Assembly: GCA_016935365.1 (NCBI GenBank) | Contig: JAFGRB010000191.1 | Span: forward strand, 1-35,235 | DNA from: Deltaproteobacteria bacterium | GTDB taxonomy: Bacteria > Myxococcota > B64-G9 | Length of the DNA: 35,235 bases | Reading direction: 5' to 3' | Shown: piece by piece, positions 24,636 through 32,364 of the stretch | Position numbering within the stretch: the first letter of the stretch is position 1 | Layout: each line of letters opens with the position of its first letter | Notes under the pieces: generated by a model | What the model saw: the letters and a program-made list of their open reading frames with translations, nothing else | Database searches by the model: none | Told to the model about the DNA's origin: nothing | Made by a program: the position numbers and the translations under genes

Positions 24636-26258
24636 ATGAGCGAGAAAAACTGGACCTGGTCCTGGCTCCTGCTGCTCGCCTGTCTGGCCTGGGCCTGCAG
24701 CGGCAGCAACGGCGCTGCGGACGCGGGCGGCACGGACGCAGCCGATGCGGGCGTGGATGGCACAACCGATGGCAGCGACAGCTCGCCCGACGGCGAGGAC
24801 GGCGTATCCGACGGCAGCGACAGCTCACCCGACGGCGGGGACGGCGTATCCGACGGCAGCGACAGCTCACCCGACGGCGGGGACGGCGCCGCGGACAGCG
24901 GCGACACGGGCCCCGGCGAGCGGGTGCTCGAGGCGATCACCCTGCTCGGCGAGGGCGGCTTCTTCGGCATCTCGGGCCGGCTCGTCGGTCCGGTACACGC
25001 GGGCCAGGCCAGCATCGCCATCGGCGCCCACTACGCCGACGTCTCGGGCGGCGCAGGCGATCCGGTGCGCGCCGGCCGGCTGTACCTCTTCGCGGCCGAC
25101 GCCTTCCCGGGCGCGCTCACGGACGCCAGGCTGGTGCTCGAGCCGCCCGACGGCGCGGCCGAGGGCGACTTCGCCTTCGCCTTCGGGGACAGCTGCGACC
25201 TGAACGCGGACGGCCACCCGGACCTGCCGGTCGGCAACCACCTCTACGGCCCCTCGGCGGCCCTGGCCGCCTGCGGGCGGGTGGTCGTCTTCTGGGGCGA
25301 CGCGGCCGGCCTGGATCCCGGGCGCGCCACGCTTCACGGGCTCGACGCCGGCCTGCGCGCCAAGTCCGACTGCATGGGCCAGACCGTGCTGTGCGCCGAC
25401 GTCGACGGCGACGGCATCGGCGACCTGGTGGCCGGCGGCCAGAACGCCGGGGCCGACGACACCGGGCTGGTGGCCGTCTGGCACGGCTCGGAGCAGGGAC
25501 TGGCCGAGCACCCCGATCTGCTGCTCACGCCCCCGCTGCTGGAGAACCGCCAGTACTTCGGCGCGGAGACGCTGTGGGCCGACCTCGACGGCGACGGAGC
25601 CGAGGACCTCGCGATCGGCGGCTGGGGGCTGGTCAAGGGCCAGAGCGCGGGCGGGCCCCACACCGGCGGGGTGCTGGTCTACACGGGCGGCAGCGACTGG
25701 TCGGCCGGGCCCGGCCATGCGCTCTTTCCGGACGCGGACGAGGAGGCCTCCATGGGGGGGTGCGCAGCGCTCGCAGAGACCCCCGCGGGCCGCTTCTTGC
25801 TCGTGGGCGCTTCGAAAGCGGACGAGGAAGCCGGGGCGATCTTCGCCTATGCCCTGGGCGAGGGCTTCGGCGCGGCGCCCGTCCAGCGCCTCGATCCGCC
25901 GGCCGGCTTCTTCGGCGTCGGCTTCGGCAACTCGATCGCCTACGCGCCCGACTACTTCGGACGCGATCGCGGCGCGCTGCTGGCCGGCATGTACTACGCC
26001 GACGCCTCGCCGGAGCAGACCGGCACGGGCGCGGTGGCCGTGTTCGCATTCCGGGACGACGAGCCGCCCTTCGCTCCGCCCGGCTTGCTGATCGCGCCCG
26101 CGCCCGCGGGCATGGACGACTTCGGCCGGCACATCGCGCCGCTCGGCGACGTGGACTCGGACGGCCTGCAGGACTTCTTCGTGGGCATCGACTCCCACAT
26201 CGAGGGCGATCCCTACGCGGGCGGCGCGCAGACCGGCGGGGTGATCTTCTACCACTGA
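24636..26258 (+). CDS. FG-GAP/VCBS-type repeat surface lipoprotein
   Basis: 540-residue lipoprotein; the lipid cysteine is Cys21 or the alternative Cys16 (LLAC). A long acidic Asp/Ser/Gly linker (about 25-95) contains three 14-residue repeats. The body is an integrin-alpha-like propeller of FG-GAP units with calcium-loop sequences DLNADGHPD (about 188), DVDGDGIGD (about 255), DLDGDGAED (about 316) and DVDSDGLQD (about 505). Such propellers bind calcium and serve in adhesion or protein binding at the surface. No enzyme motif. Its ribosome binding site is in the 17-bp repeat. It probably belongs to the same transcript as the TPR genes and the DUF4405-like gene that follows after 15 bp. Confidence 0.88.
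   Translation: MSEKNWTWSWLLLLACLAWACSGSNGAADAGGTDAADAGVDGTTDGSDSSPDGEDGVSDGSDSSPDGGDGVSDGSDSSPDGGDGAADSGDTGPGERVLEAITLLGEGGFFGISGRLVGPVHAGQASIAIGAHYADVSGGAGDPVRAGRLYLFAADAFPGALTDARLVLEPPDGAAEGDFAFAFGDSCDLNADGHPDLPVGNHLYGPSAALAACGRVVVFWGDAAGLDPGRATLHGLDAGLRAKSDCMGQTVLCADVDGDGIGDLVAGGQNAGADDTGLVAVWHGSEQGLAEHPDLLLTPPLLENRQYFGAETLWADLDGDGAEDLAIGGWGLVKGQSAGGPHTGGVLVYTGGSDWSAGPGHALFPDADEEASMGGCAALAETPAGRFLLVGASKADEEAGAIFAYALGEGFGAAPVQRLDPPAGFFGVGFGNSIAYAPDYFGRDRGALLAGMYYADASPEQTGTGAVAVFAFRDDEPPFAPPGLLIAPAPAGMDDFGRHIAPLGDVDSDGLQDFFVGIDSHIEGDPYAGGAQTGGVIFYH
24768..24893 (+). repeat. Three tandem 42-bp coding repeats in the lipoprotein linker
   Basis: Three adjacent 42-bp units (24768-24809, 24810-24851, 24852-24893) encode DGSDSSPDGEDGVS, DGSDSSPDGGDGVS and DGSDSSPDGGDGAA. 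They are nearly identical in DNA and in frame, so copy number could change without a frameshift and would change the length of the acidic stalk. Confidence 0.9.
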
Positions 26259-26273
26259 GGGAGAGCCTTCTCC

Positions 26274-27287
26274 ATGAACCGGATGAAGTGGAACTACCTG
26301 ATCGACGTCGTCCTGTTCGCCCTGATGGGCGCCGTGGCCTTCATCGGCATCCTGCTCGGCTTCTTCACGGCCGAGGGCCCGGTCGCGGATCAGGGCCGCA
26401 AGTACGTCTGGGGCCTGCACCGGCACCAGTGGGGCGACATCCACCTGTGGCTCTCGATCGCGCTGGTGGTCTTTGTGATCCTCCACGTCCTGCTCCACTG
26501 GAGCTGGATCAAGTCTTGCACCCGCAAGCTGCTGCGCTCGGCCGCCGTGCTGGTGGCCATCCTGGTATTGCCCGCCTTGCTCATCGGGGCGGCCTGGCTG
26601 CTTTCGGACGAGGACGCCAGCTATCAGGGCTATGGAGCCCGGACCGGCCCTCGAGGCAGCCACTCCGAGCGCCCCGAAGCCCAAGCGCACGAGACCGAGG
26701 TGGCGCACGGCTCGAAAGACCCGAAGCAGGTGGAGATCCACGGCCGCATGTCGCTGGCCGAGGTCGAAAAAGAGACCGGCGTATCCGCCCAGGCCATCCT
26801 GGACGAGCTCGGTCTGCCGGCCGGTGCCCCCCTCGACAGCAGGCTGGGGCGCCTGCGGAGAGAGCATGGATTCTCCATGGACAAGCTGCGCGCGGTTATC
26901 AGCAGCCTGTCCAAGGGTACAGTGCTGGCGGTCGACAGCGATGGCCATGCAGAAGGTGCACACGAAAGCGCTCCAGCCGAAGGCCCGGGGCAGCGAAGCG
27001 GCGACACACGACACAGTGACCAAGTCGGCCGCGGCCAGGGACAGGGCCTCGGCCGCGGCAAGGGTCCCGGTCAAGGCCTCCACCAGCAAGCGATCAGCGG
27101 CCGATCCAGTCTCGCCGAGGTCGAGCGCCTGACCGGCGTGTCCGCCCGCGCCCTGGCCGAGCGCCTGGGCCTGCCCGAGGACGCGCCGCTGGACGAGCAC
27201 CTCGGGCAGCTCCGCAAGCGGTATGGCTTCAGCATGCAGGACGTGCGCGCGGCGGTCGCCGTGCTGAAGAAAAGCGCAGCGCGTTAG
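26274..27287 (+). CDS. DUF4405-like heme-type membrane protein with duplicated helical module
   Basis: 337-residue protein. Three membrane helices: about 8-31, 54-77 and 87-110. Histidines at 49, 51, 57, 71 and 75 (LHRHQWGDIH, ILHVLLHW) are placed as in DUF4405/b-type cytochromes that hold heme within the membrane. The soluble part has two copies of a 54-residue helical module (157-210 and 276-329): GRMSLAEVEKETGVSA...LGLP...LGRLRREHGFSMDKLRAVI and its close repeat, joined by a Gly/Gln/Arg-rich linker. The module resembles a small helical fold with a helix-turn-helix-like pattern (TGVSAQAIL). I do not know its function. ATG 26274 follows the FG-GAP gene by 15 bp. It converges on the VWA gene with only 3 bp between stops. 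Confidence 0.8.
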   Translation: MNRMKWNYLIDVVLFALMGAVAFIGILLGFFTAEGPVADQGRKYVWGLHRHQWGDIHLWLSIALVVFVILHVLLHWSWIKSCTRKLLRSAAVLVAILVLPALLIGAAWLLSDEDASYQGYGARTGPRGSHSERPEAQAHETEVAHGSKDPKQVEIHGRMSLAEVEKETGVSAQAILDELGLPAGAPLDSRLGRLRREHGFSMDKLRAVISSLSKGTVLAVDSDGHAEGAHESAPAEGPGQRSGDTRHSDQVGRGQGQGLGRGKGPGQGLHQQAISGRSSLAEVERLTGVSARALAERLGLPEDAPLDEHLGQLRKRYGFSMQDVRAAVAVLKKSAAR

Positions 27288-27290
27288 CGC

Positions 27291-29078
27291 TCAGGGGCAG
27301 GCCGCCTCGTACTCGATCTCGACCGCGGCGTAGGCGGCGGGCTCGCTGCCGGAGCCGAACATGACCGCCCTGCGCTCCGGCGACCAGGACCAGTTCGAGC
27401 GCGCCTCGCCCTCGACCCGCACCGAGATGGCCTCCGGAGCGAGAGGCTCCGCCGAGAGCGCAAAGTTGCGCTTGAAGCCCACGCTCACGTCGACCACCCG
27501 GGCCAGGGTGTCCGAGAAGTCGGTCTGGCAGATCGTCTCGACCGCCCCGTGGGTCATCCGGGCGAGCTGGACGTAGCGCGGACCTGGATTCGCAGAACAA
27601 CCCAGACCGGTACAATCCGGTGTCTGGCAAGCCTCGAGTATCCCAGCCGATGGATCGACACCCGCATAACGGATCTCGGTCGAGTCCGGATCGTCCGGGT
27701 CCTCCAGTCCGACCACGGCCGAGAAGGTCACCAGGCCCGAGACCGGCTTGAGCGAGCTCAGGAACTCGGCATAGCTGTCGACCGGGGTGAGCACATAGGG
27801 TCGCCTGTCTGGATCGTCTGGATGGAAAGAGGAGCCATCTGGACCAATCCCCTTTGACGAGTAGTAACAGACTCCCGCGCCCGTCATCGGAATGCTCTCG
27901 CTCACATCGCCCACCTCGCCGCAGTCGCCATCGTCCGAGATGACCACCACGGCCAGCCGGGACCAGGGGCGCAGAAAATCGGCCCGCTGCTGCGGGTCTT
28001 CGAGCGCCAGGCGCATCGCGGCCAGGCCGCGCTCGTAGCCGCAGCCATTGACACCCACCAGAGCCACGCCCCGCTCCTCGACCGGATCGTAGAAGCAGCT
28101 CAGGTTGTCGGGCCCGATGATCCGGCATTCGGGCGCGTCCTGGAACTCGAAGACAGGGGGATCTGCGTCCGGATCGATCACCTTGCCCAGCCGGTCCTGA
28201 AAGCGGCCCGTCTCGCCGGTCGCGTTCATGCAGCCCATGACAATCTGTCCCTCGCAGTCCGGGCAGCCCTCGGATCGCAGCCCGGTGGTCACCACGGCAA
28301 TGCGGTAGTCCACCCCGCCGGGCTGCAGCAGCTCGACCAGCTTCGAGAAGGACTCGCCGAGCTGGATCTGCTCTCCCACCATGGATCCCGAGTTGTCGAT
28401 CACGAACAGCACGTCGACCGCCCCCCCGCCGCCCTGGCTGTAGCGATCGACGCGCAGCTGGCTGCCCTCGCAGACGTAGGCAGGATCCGGCGCGAGATCC
28501 ACCTCGCTGCTCAGCGTGACGCTTCCGGATCCAGCCCGCACGCCGTCGAGGCGCACCCGCTCGTAGCCCGCGGCTGCGAGCTCCAGGCTCCAGCTGCCCG
28601 CGGGCAGCAGCAGGCGGAAGCTGCCGTCCGCATCCGGGCGGATCACCAGCTCGCTGCCCGCGACCCGGACCTCGACCGCGCGCGGGTCGAGCCCCGTGCC
28701 GCGCACCGAGCCCTGGATCTCGCCCACCGACACCAGGTCCAGCGCGCCCAGATCGACCTCGCCCTCGCCGGCCAGCGAGAAGGCCCGCTGCACGCCCAGG
28801 GCCGCGCCCCACAGGCCGACCAGCACGCGCTCGCGCCCGGCGCGCGCGCGGAGATCGAATCGGCCCTGCTCGTCGGTGCCGACCTTCTCCAGCACCCCCT
28901 CCTCGTCCAGCACGAAGACCAGGGCGCCCGCGGCCGGGCCGCCGTCCAGCAGCAGCCGGCCGCGCACCGCGCCCACCCCGTCGAAGAAGTGATCGTTGGA
29001 CAGGTAGCCGCAGCCCGGCGCGCCCAGCAGGATGCCCGCGATCCAGGCGAATGCGATGTTCCTATCTCGCGACTTCAT
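27291..29078 (-). CDS. VWA-domain surface lipoprotein
   Basis: 595-residue lipoprotein (Cys23 after GAPG). Residues about 37-195 hold two carboxypeptidase-regulatory-like beta domains (GAVRGRLLLDGG..., GEIQGSVRGTGLD...). A von Willebrand A domain follows, from about 220, with an intact metal site: DVLFVIDNSGSM (Asp228, Ser230, Ser232), then VVTTGLRSEGC and VVVISDDGDCG (Asp382). Many cysteines in the insert (CPDCEGQIVMGCM, CRI, CFY, GCGYERG) suggest disulfides outside the cell. VWA domains bind protein ligands through a divalent metal. ATG 29078 has GGAGG 8 bases upstream, overlapping the TAG of the caspase gene. It is the last gene of the sigma-factor operon. Confidence 0.9.
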   Translation of the reverse strand: MKSRDRNIAFAWIAGILLGAPGCGYLSNDHFFDGVGAVRGRLLLDGGPAAGALVFVLDEEGVLEKVGTDEQGRFDLRARAGRERVLVGLWGAALGVQRAFSLAGEGEVDLGALDLVSVGEIQGSVRGTGLDPRAVEVRVAGSELVIRPDADGSFRLLLPAGSWSLELAAAGYERVRLDGVRAGSGSVTLSSEVDLAPDPAYVCEGSQLRVDRYSQGGGGAVDVLFVIDNSGSMVGEQIQLGESFSKLVELLQPGGVDYRIAVVTTGLRSEGCPDCEGQIVMGCMNATGETGRFQDRLGKVIDPDADPPVFEFQDAPECRIIGPDNLSCFYDPVEERGVALVGVNGCGYERGLAAMRLALEDPQQRADFLRPWSRLAVVVISDDGDCGEVGDVSESIPMTGAGVCYYSSKGIGPDGSSFHPDDPDRRPYVLTPVDSYAEFLSSLKPVSGLVTFSAVVGLEDPDDPDSTEIRYAGVDPSAGILEACQTPDCTGLGCSANPGPRYVQLARMTHGAVETICQTDFSDTLARVVDVSVGFKRNFALSAEPLAPEAISVRVEGEARSNWSWSPERRAVMFGSGSEPAAYAAVEIEYEAACP

Positions 29079-29090
29079 CCCATCAACCTC

Positions 29091-30875
29091 CTACAAGGCC
29101 CAGCCCAGGCCGAGCATCAGATCCAAGTAACCCGTGTCCCGCGCCCCGGCCAGGGTGTGGATGGACAAAAAGTGGAGCCGGAGGTCGAGCCCCAGCGTCA
29201 GGCCCGACCAGATCCGCCAGCGGAGCTCGCCCACCAGGCCGGGCGAGAAGTTGGCGAAGCCCTGGCTCTCGTCGGTGCCCGAAATGCCGCTGCGCAGCAG
29301 GTGGATGCCGGCCAGGCGGGGGCCGGCCAGGAAGTCCACCGGGCCCCAGGCCGCGTGGAACATGATCTTGAGACCGTAGCTGATCTGGAAGATCTGCTGC
29401 GAGAAGGCCCGGCCGCCGACCTCCATGCCCTGCGAGGCGCCGGCCAGGCCGAGGTCCAGACCGACCTCCATCATCTCGATCGGAAAGCGCAGCCGGCTTG
29501 CCGAGATGCCGAAGACGGCCAGAGGCTGGACGAGCTCGCGCCGGACACCCGCGTCGAAGAAGCGCTGGTATCCGGCCTGGGCCTGGAGGTGCCAGTCGGG
29601 CAGCTCGCGCTCCAGCAGGCTCTCGACCGCGAGCTGCTCGCCCGCATCGAGCTCCACCTCGTCGTCGACGATCACCGCCCCCCGCCCGGCCGCCCGCAGC
29701 ACGACCCGGTGGGAGCCCGGCTCGACCACCAGGCGGGCGGGCAGGGCGCCCTTGGGCCGGCCGTCGACCTCGATCTCCAGCCCGCTCAGATCGGAAGCGA
29801 AGGAGAACAGCACCGGGTCGCCGCGCCGCTGTCGATATCCGCTGAGCACGATCGGATCGGCGCCCGAGACGCGCGACTCCACCTGGGGGCGCTGCCGGCC
29901 CCGGGTGTAGTAGTAGGTCCGGGCCATGGCGTGGGCGTGAGCCTCGCTGGCGGTGATCGCCCCGTCGCCGTCCGTGTCCTCGCCCGCGAGCGCCTCGAGC
30001 AAGAAGTGCGTGTAGATGTCGTGACCCAGCTCGTCGTCCTCCCGGGCGGTCTCTCCCCAGGCGCAGGCGGTGAGCACCATCGAGGCCTGGCTGATCTCCT
30101 CCAGCGGCCGGACGAAGAACGCGCCCTTGGTGCTGCCGAGCTCGCGGGCCAGCGGCCCCGGCAGGGCCGACTTGCCCGCACCCGAGTGGCAAGAGGCCAG
30201 CACGAGCACCTTGCGCGCAGACGGCAGCGCCTCGAAGCGGGCCACCAGGTCGCGCACCCGCAAGCCGGTCCGCCCGATGCGGTCCTGGTCGGTGTCGGAG
30301 AGCACCAGGTAGCGCGCGAGATGCCCGTCCGGGCCGCGCGCCAGCGTGCCGTGGGTGGAGAAGTAGACCAGCACCACGTCGCGCTCCGAGCGGTTGAGCC
30401 CGGCCAGGCGATCGAGCGCGGCGCTGAGCGCCACGAGCCCTGTACCGCTTTCGGAGTCCAGCAGCTCGACCGCGTCGAAGCGCCCGGCGGCCGGGTCCTG
30501 GAGCAGGCCGGCCAGGGCCCGGGCGTCTGCGCGGGGGTGCTTGAGCTCGGGCCAGCGCGGATCGGCAAAGCGGTCCACGCCCACGACCAGCGCCAGGCGC
30601 CTGGGCTGCAGGGCCGCCTCGACCTGGGCGCTGCTCAGCCCCTCGAGCGGCTCGAGCCCGCCCTTGGGCCTCGTCGTGCCGCAGGCGCCTGCGAGCAGCC
30701 AGAGCCCCAGGGCGGCCGCAGCCGCCCATCTGCGCGTGCAGCTCGAGCCCTGTCCTCCGCGATCTCGATCTCGAAGCCCGGCCGTTCGAGCTCCTCCAGG
30801 CCCTCGCCGGCCGGCCCGCTGACCAGCTCTCGGGCCCCTAGCAGCCAGGGCCGCCCATCTGCGAGTGCAGCTCAA
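29091..30875 (-). CDS. Caspase-fold (C14) lipoprotein with barrel-like C terminus
   Basis: 594 residues if read from TTG 30875, which overlaps the anti-sigma stop (TTGA). Residues 1-45 derive from a tandem duplication; the true signal peptide lies at about 46-64, with lipobox LAGAC (Cys65). Caspase domain about 92-330: RLALVVGVDRF, YFSTHG with catalytic His175, VLASCHSG with catalytic Cys229, and an EF-hand-type calcium loop DTDGDGAITASE (300-311), a loop often seen here in bacterial caspase-like proteins. A PEGA-like domain follows (about 363-400), then about 165 residues of amphipathic strands ending in YLDLMLGLGWAL, like an outer-membrane barrel. It is likely a surface protease of arginine/lysine specificity, by family. 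The start codon is uncertain: no ATG, GTG or TTG lies in frame near the signal peptide. Confidence 0.85.
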   Translation of the reverse strand: MSCTRRWAALAARGPRAGQRAGRRGPGGARTAGLRDRDRGGQGSSCTRRWAAAAALGLWLLAGACGTTRPKGGLEPLEGLSSAQVEAALQPRRLALVVGVDRFADPRWPELKHPRADARALAGLLQDPAAGRFDAVELLDSESGTGLVALSAALDRLAGLNRSERDVVLVYFSTHGTLARGPDGHLARYLVLSDTDQDRIGRTGLRVRDLVARFEALPSARKVLVLASCHSGAGKSALPGPLARELGSTKGAFFVRPLEEISQASMVLTACAWGETAREDDELGHDIYTHFLLEALAGEDTDGDGAITASEAHAHAMARTYYYTRGRQRPQVESRVSGADPIVLSGYRQRRGDPVLFSFASDLSGLEIEVDGRPKGALPARLVVEPGSHRVVLRAAGRGAVIVDDEVELDAGEQLAVESLLERELPDWHLQAQAGYQRFFDAGVRRELVQPLAVFGISASRLRFPIEMMEVGLDLGLAGASQGMEVGGRAFSQQIFQISYGLKIMFHAAWGPVDFLAGPRLAGIHLLRSGISGTDESQGFANFSPGLVGELRWRIWSGLTLGLDLRLHFLSIHTLAGARDTGYLDLMLGLGWAL

Positions 30876-30969
30876 GGCCTCTCCTCCGCGATCTCGATCT
30901 CGAAGCCCGACCGTTCGAGCTCCTCCAGGCCCTCGCCGGCCGGCCCGGCCAGCAGCTCCAGGGCCCGCT
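30695..30969 (-). repeat. Tandem duplication across the anti-sigma/caspase gene junction
   Basis: Two adjacent copies of one segment: 30695-30840 (146 bp) and 30841 to about 30969 (129 bp). Both begin with GCAGCCAG on the plus strand. The second copy lacks 17 bp near its start; from 30721 and 30850 onward they align without gaps, with only four mismatches over the first 60 bases and increasing divergence toward the end. The copy next to the anti-sigma gene keeps its stop and the TTG start. The other copy reads TCG in place of that TTG (30746-30744), so the start beside the caspase signal peptide is lost. The 129-bp offset keeps the caspase frame open. Confidence 0.88.
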
Positions 30970-31684
30970 CGGGCGATACGTCCGGCGCTGCGCAGCCGGC
31001 CGCGAAGCGCAGCCGGCCCCGCTGTCCGGCGAGCGAGAAGGACGCGGGCCGGCCGTCGATCTCGAGCACCCGGCTGCCGGCGGGCAGCACCGGCGCCGCC
31101 TGCGCCCCGGCGGGCACGAGCAGCTCGGCCTTCTCTCCCAGTCGGGCCAGAAAGAGCCGGCAGACCCCGCCGGTGCGCAGCTGGAAGACCAGCCTGGCGC
31201 TGCCGGGCACGCGCCGGCCCGGGCTTCCCGGCACCACCTGCAGCTGGCCGTCGGGCCCTCGATCGACCAGGCCGAAGCCGAGCTCGATCTCGGCCAGGCC
31301 TGCCTCGCCCTTGACCCGCTGAGACGGGCCGTCCGCGGGCACGGGCCAGAACAGGGCCGCGACCAGCAGCAGGGAGGCCGCCGCGGCGCAGGCCACCAGG
31401 GCCGGAAGCGCAGCGAGCAGGCGCCGGGCCCGAGTCGGGGCTTCGCTCTCCAGGGCGTCCAGCACGGCTGCCCGATCGGGCGCAGCCTGCTCGGGCACAC
31501 GCTGTGCTCGCTCGAGCAGCGCCCACAGCCGCCCCTCCGTCTCCTCGTCCAGGCCGGCCAGGAAGCGCTCGCAGGTCTCGCAGTCCGCCTGGAGGTGATC
31601 GAGCAGCGCGCGCTCTGCGCGCTCGCCCAGCCGGCCGTGAAGCAGGTCGGCAAAGAGCCTCTCGTCCAGGTGGCGCATCCGCAT
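30872..31684 (-). CDS. Membrane anti-sigma factor with zinc-finger-like N terminus
   Basis: 270-residue single-pass protein. The cytoplasmic N terminus has a zf-HC2/ZAS-like site, HLQADCETC (His30, Cys35, Cys38; spacing H-x4-C-x2-C, one longer than usual). A membrane helix lies at about 91-113 (LPALVACAAAASLLLVAALFW). The outside part (about 120-270) is beta-rich with a FecR-like look (GSARLVFQLRTGGVCRLFLARLGEKAELLVPAG, GSRVLEIDGRPASF). It should hold the ECF sigma factor inactive at the membrane until a signal is sensed. ATG 31684 follows the sigma stop by 7 bp in TGAGGAGAGCATG, where the stop and ribosome binding site overlap. Its last ~25 residues are duplicated downstream. Confidence 0.85.
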   Translation of the reverse strand: MRMRHLDERLFADLLHGRLGERAERALLDHLQADCETCERFLAGLDEETEGRLWALLERAQRVPEQAAPDRAAVLDALESEAPTRARRLLAALPALVACAAAASLLLVAALFWPVPADGPSQRVKGEAGLAEIELGFGLVDRGPDGQLQVVPGSPGRRVPGSARLVFQLRTGGVCRLFLARLGEKAELLVPAGAQAAPVLPAGSRVLEIDGRPASFSLAGQRGRLRFAAGCAAPDVSPERALELLAGPAGEGLEELERSGFEIEIAEERP

Positions 31685-31691
31685 GCTCTCC

Positions 31692-32315
31692 TCAGCCGCG
31701 CAGGCGGCGCAGCTCGCCCAGCCTCAACAGCAGCCTGCGGCGCAGCTTGCCCCGGAAGCGGCTCAGCCAGGTAGTCACGCTGCTGGCCGGCGCGTCGAGC
31801 TGCTCGGCGATCCGGCCCGTGTCGCAGCCCTCCAGGTAGAAGAGGCGACCGGCGGTCTTCATCTTCGACTTGGGCATGGCCTCGATCTCCTCGACCAGGA
31901 TCCCGTGCTTCCAGGCCGATTCGCGCTCGGCCTGCGGGCCGGCCTGGAGCACTCTCTGCTCCTGGCCCCAGGCGGCGGCCTTGGCGCGCCGCTGACCGCC
32001 GCGCTTCATCCAGGTCAGGCAGCGCCGCCGGGCGATGGCAAAGAGCCACGGGCCGAAGCGCTCGGGCTCGCGCAGCTTCCCCAGGCCGCGAAAGGCCCGG
32101 ACGAAGCTCTCCTGGAGCACGTCCTCCGCTTCCGACTCGGCCAGGCCGGCGAAGCTCAGGCACAGCCGCAGCACCTGCGGCCGGAAGCGCTCGTAGAGCG
32201 CGGCCATCGCCTGCCGGTCCGCGCGCCGGGCCCGCTCGACCAGACTGGCCAGCTCTCCTTCCACGGCCTCATCCACAAGACCCTCTGGAGCGCTTCGATG
32301 TCTCGACATTATCAC
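31692..32315 (-). CDS. ECF-type RNA polymerase sigma factor
   Basis: 207-residue sigma-70-family factor with regions 2 and 4 only. Region 2 is about 36-100: LYERFRPQVLRLCLSFAG, AEDVLQESFVRAFRGL (63-78), FGPWLFAIARRRCL. Region 4 is about 150-195: LFYLEGCDTGRIAEQLDAPASSVTTWLSRFRGKL. It directs polymerase to its own promoter set, most likely including this operon. The start is GTG 32315 or ATG 32309 (third codon), and neither has a strong ribosome binding site. The anti-sigma gene follows after 7 bp. The upstream MscS gene ends 26 bp before it, so read-through from that gene is possible. Confidence 0.92.
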   Translation of the reverse strand: MIMSRHRSAPEGLVDEAVEGELASLVERARRADRQAMAALYERFRPQVLRLCLSFAGLAESEAEDVLQESFVRAFRGLGKLREPERFGPWLFAIARRRCLTWMKRGGQRRAKAAAWGQEQRVLQAGPQAERESAWKHGILVEEIEAMPKSKMKTAGRLFYLEGCDTGRIAEQLDAPASSVTTWLSRFRGKLRRRLLLRLGELRRLRG

Positions 32316-32335
32316 CCGCTCGCGGACCTCAGAGG

Positions 32336-32364
32336 ATCATACTACGATCGGGCCGCGCTGCGCA
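32336..32364 (-). promoter_or_regulatory. Weak candidate promoter before the ECF sigma gene
   Basis: On the minus strand TATGAT (32341-32336, 5 of 6 matches to a -10) lies 17 bp after TGCGCA (32364-32359, 3 of 6 to a -35). It sits at the stop codon of the MscS gene. I found no typical ECF -35 GGAAC in this gap. Confidence 0.25.

Noticed and set aside
24527..27200. Long plus and minus open frames overlapping the FG-GAP and DUF4405-like genes
   Set aside because: Arg/Pro/Ala-rich translations. The FG-GAP frame has a lipoprotein signal, calcium loops and a ribosome binding site.
28989..31322. Long plus-strand open frame opposite the VWA and caspase genes
   Set aside because: Low-complexity Arg/Pro/Gln/Ser-rich translation without recognisable domains. 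The minus-strand genes explain the region.
30876..31526. Upstream extension of the caspase frame through the anti-sigma gene
   Set aside because: Arg/Gly/Ala-rich translation with no signal peptide. The anti-sigma frame has clear features there.
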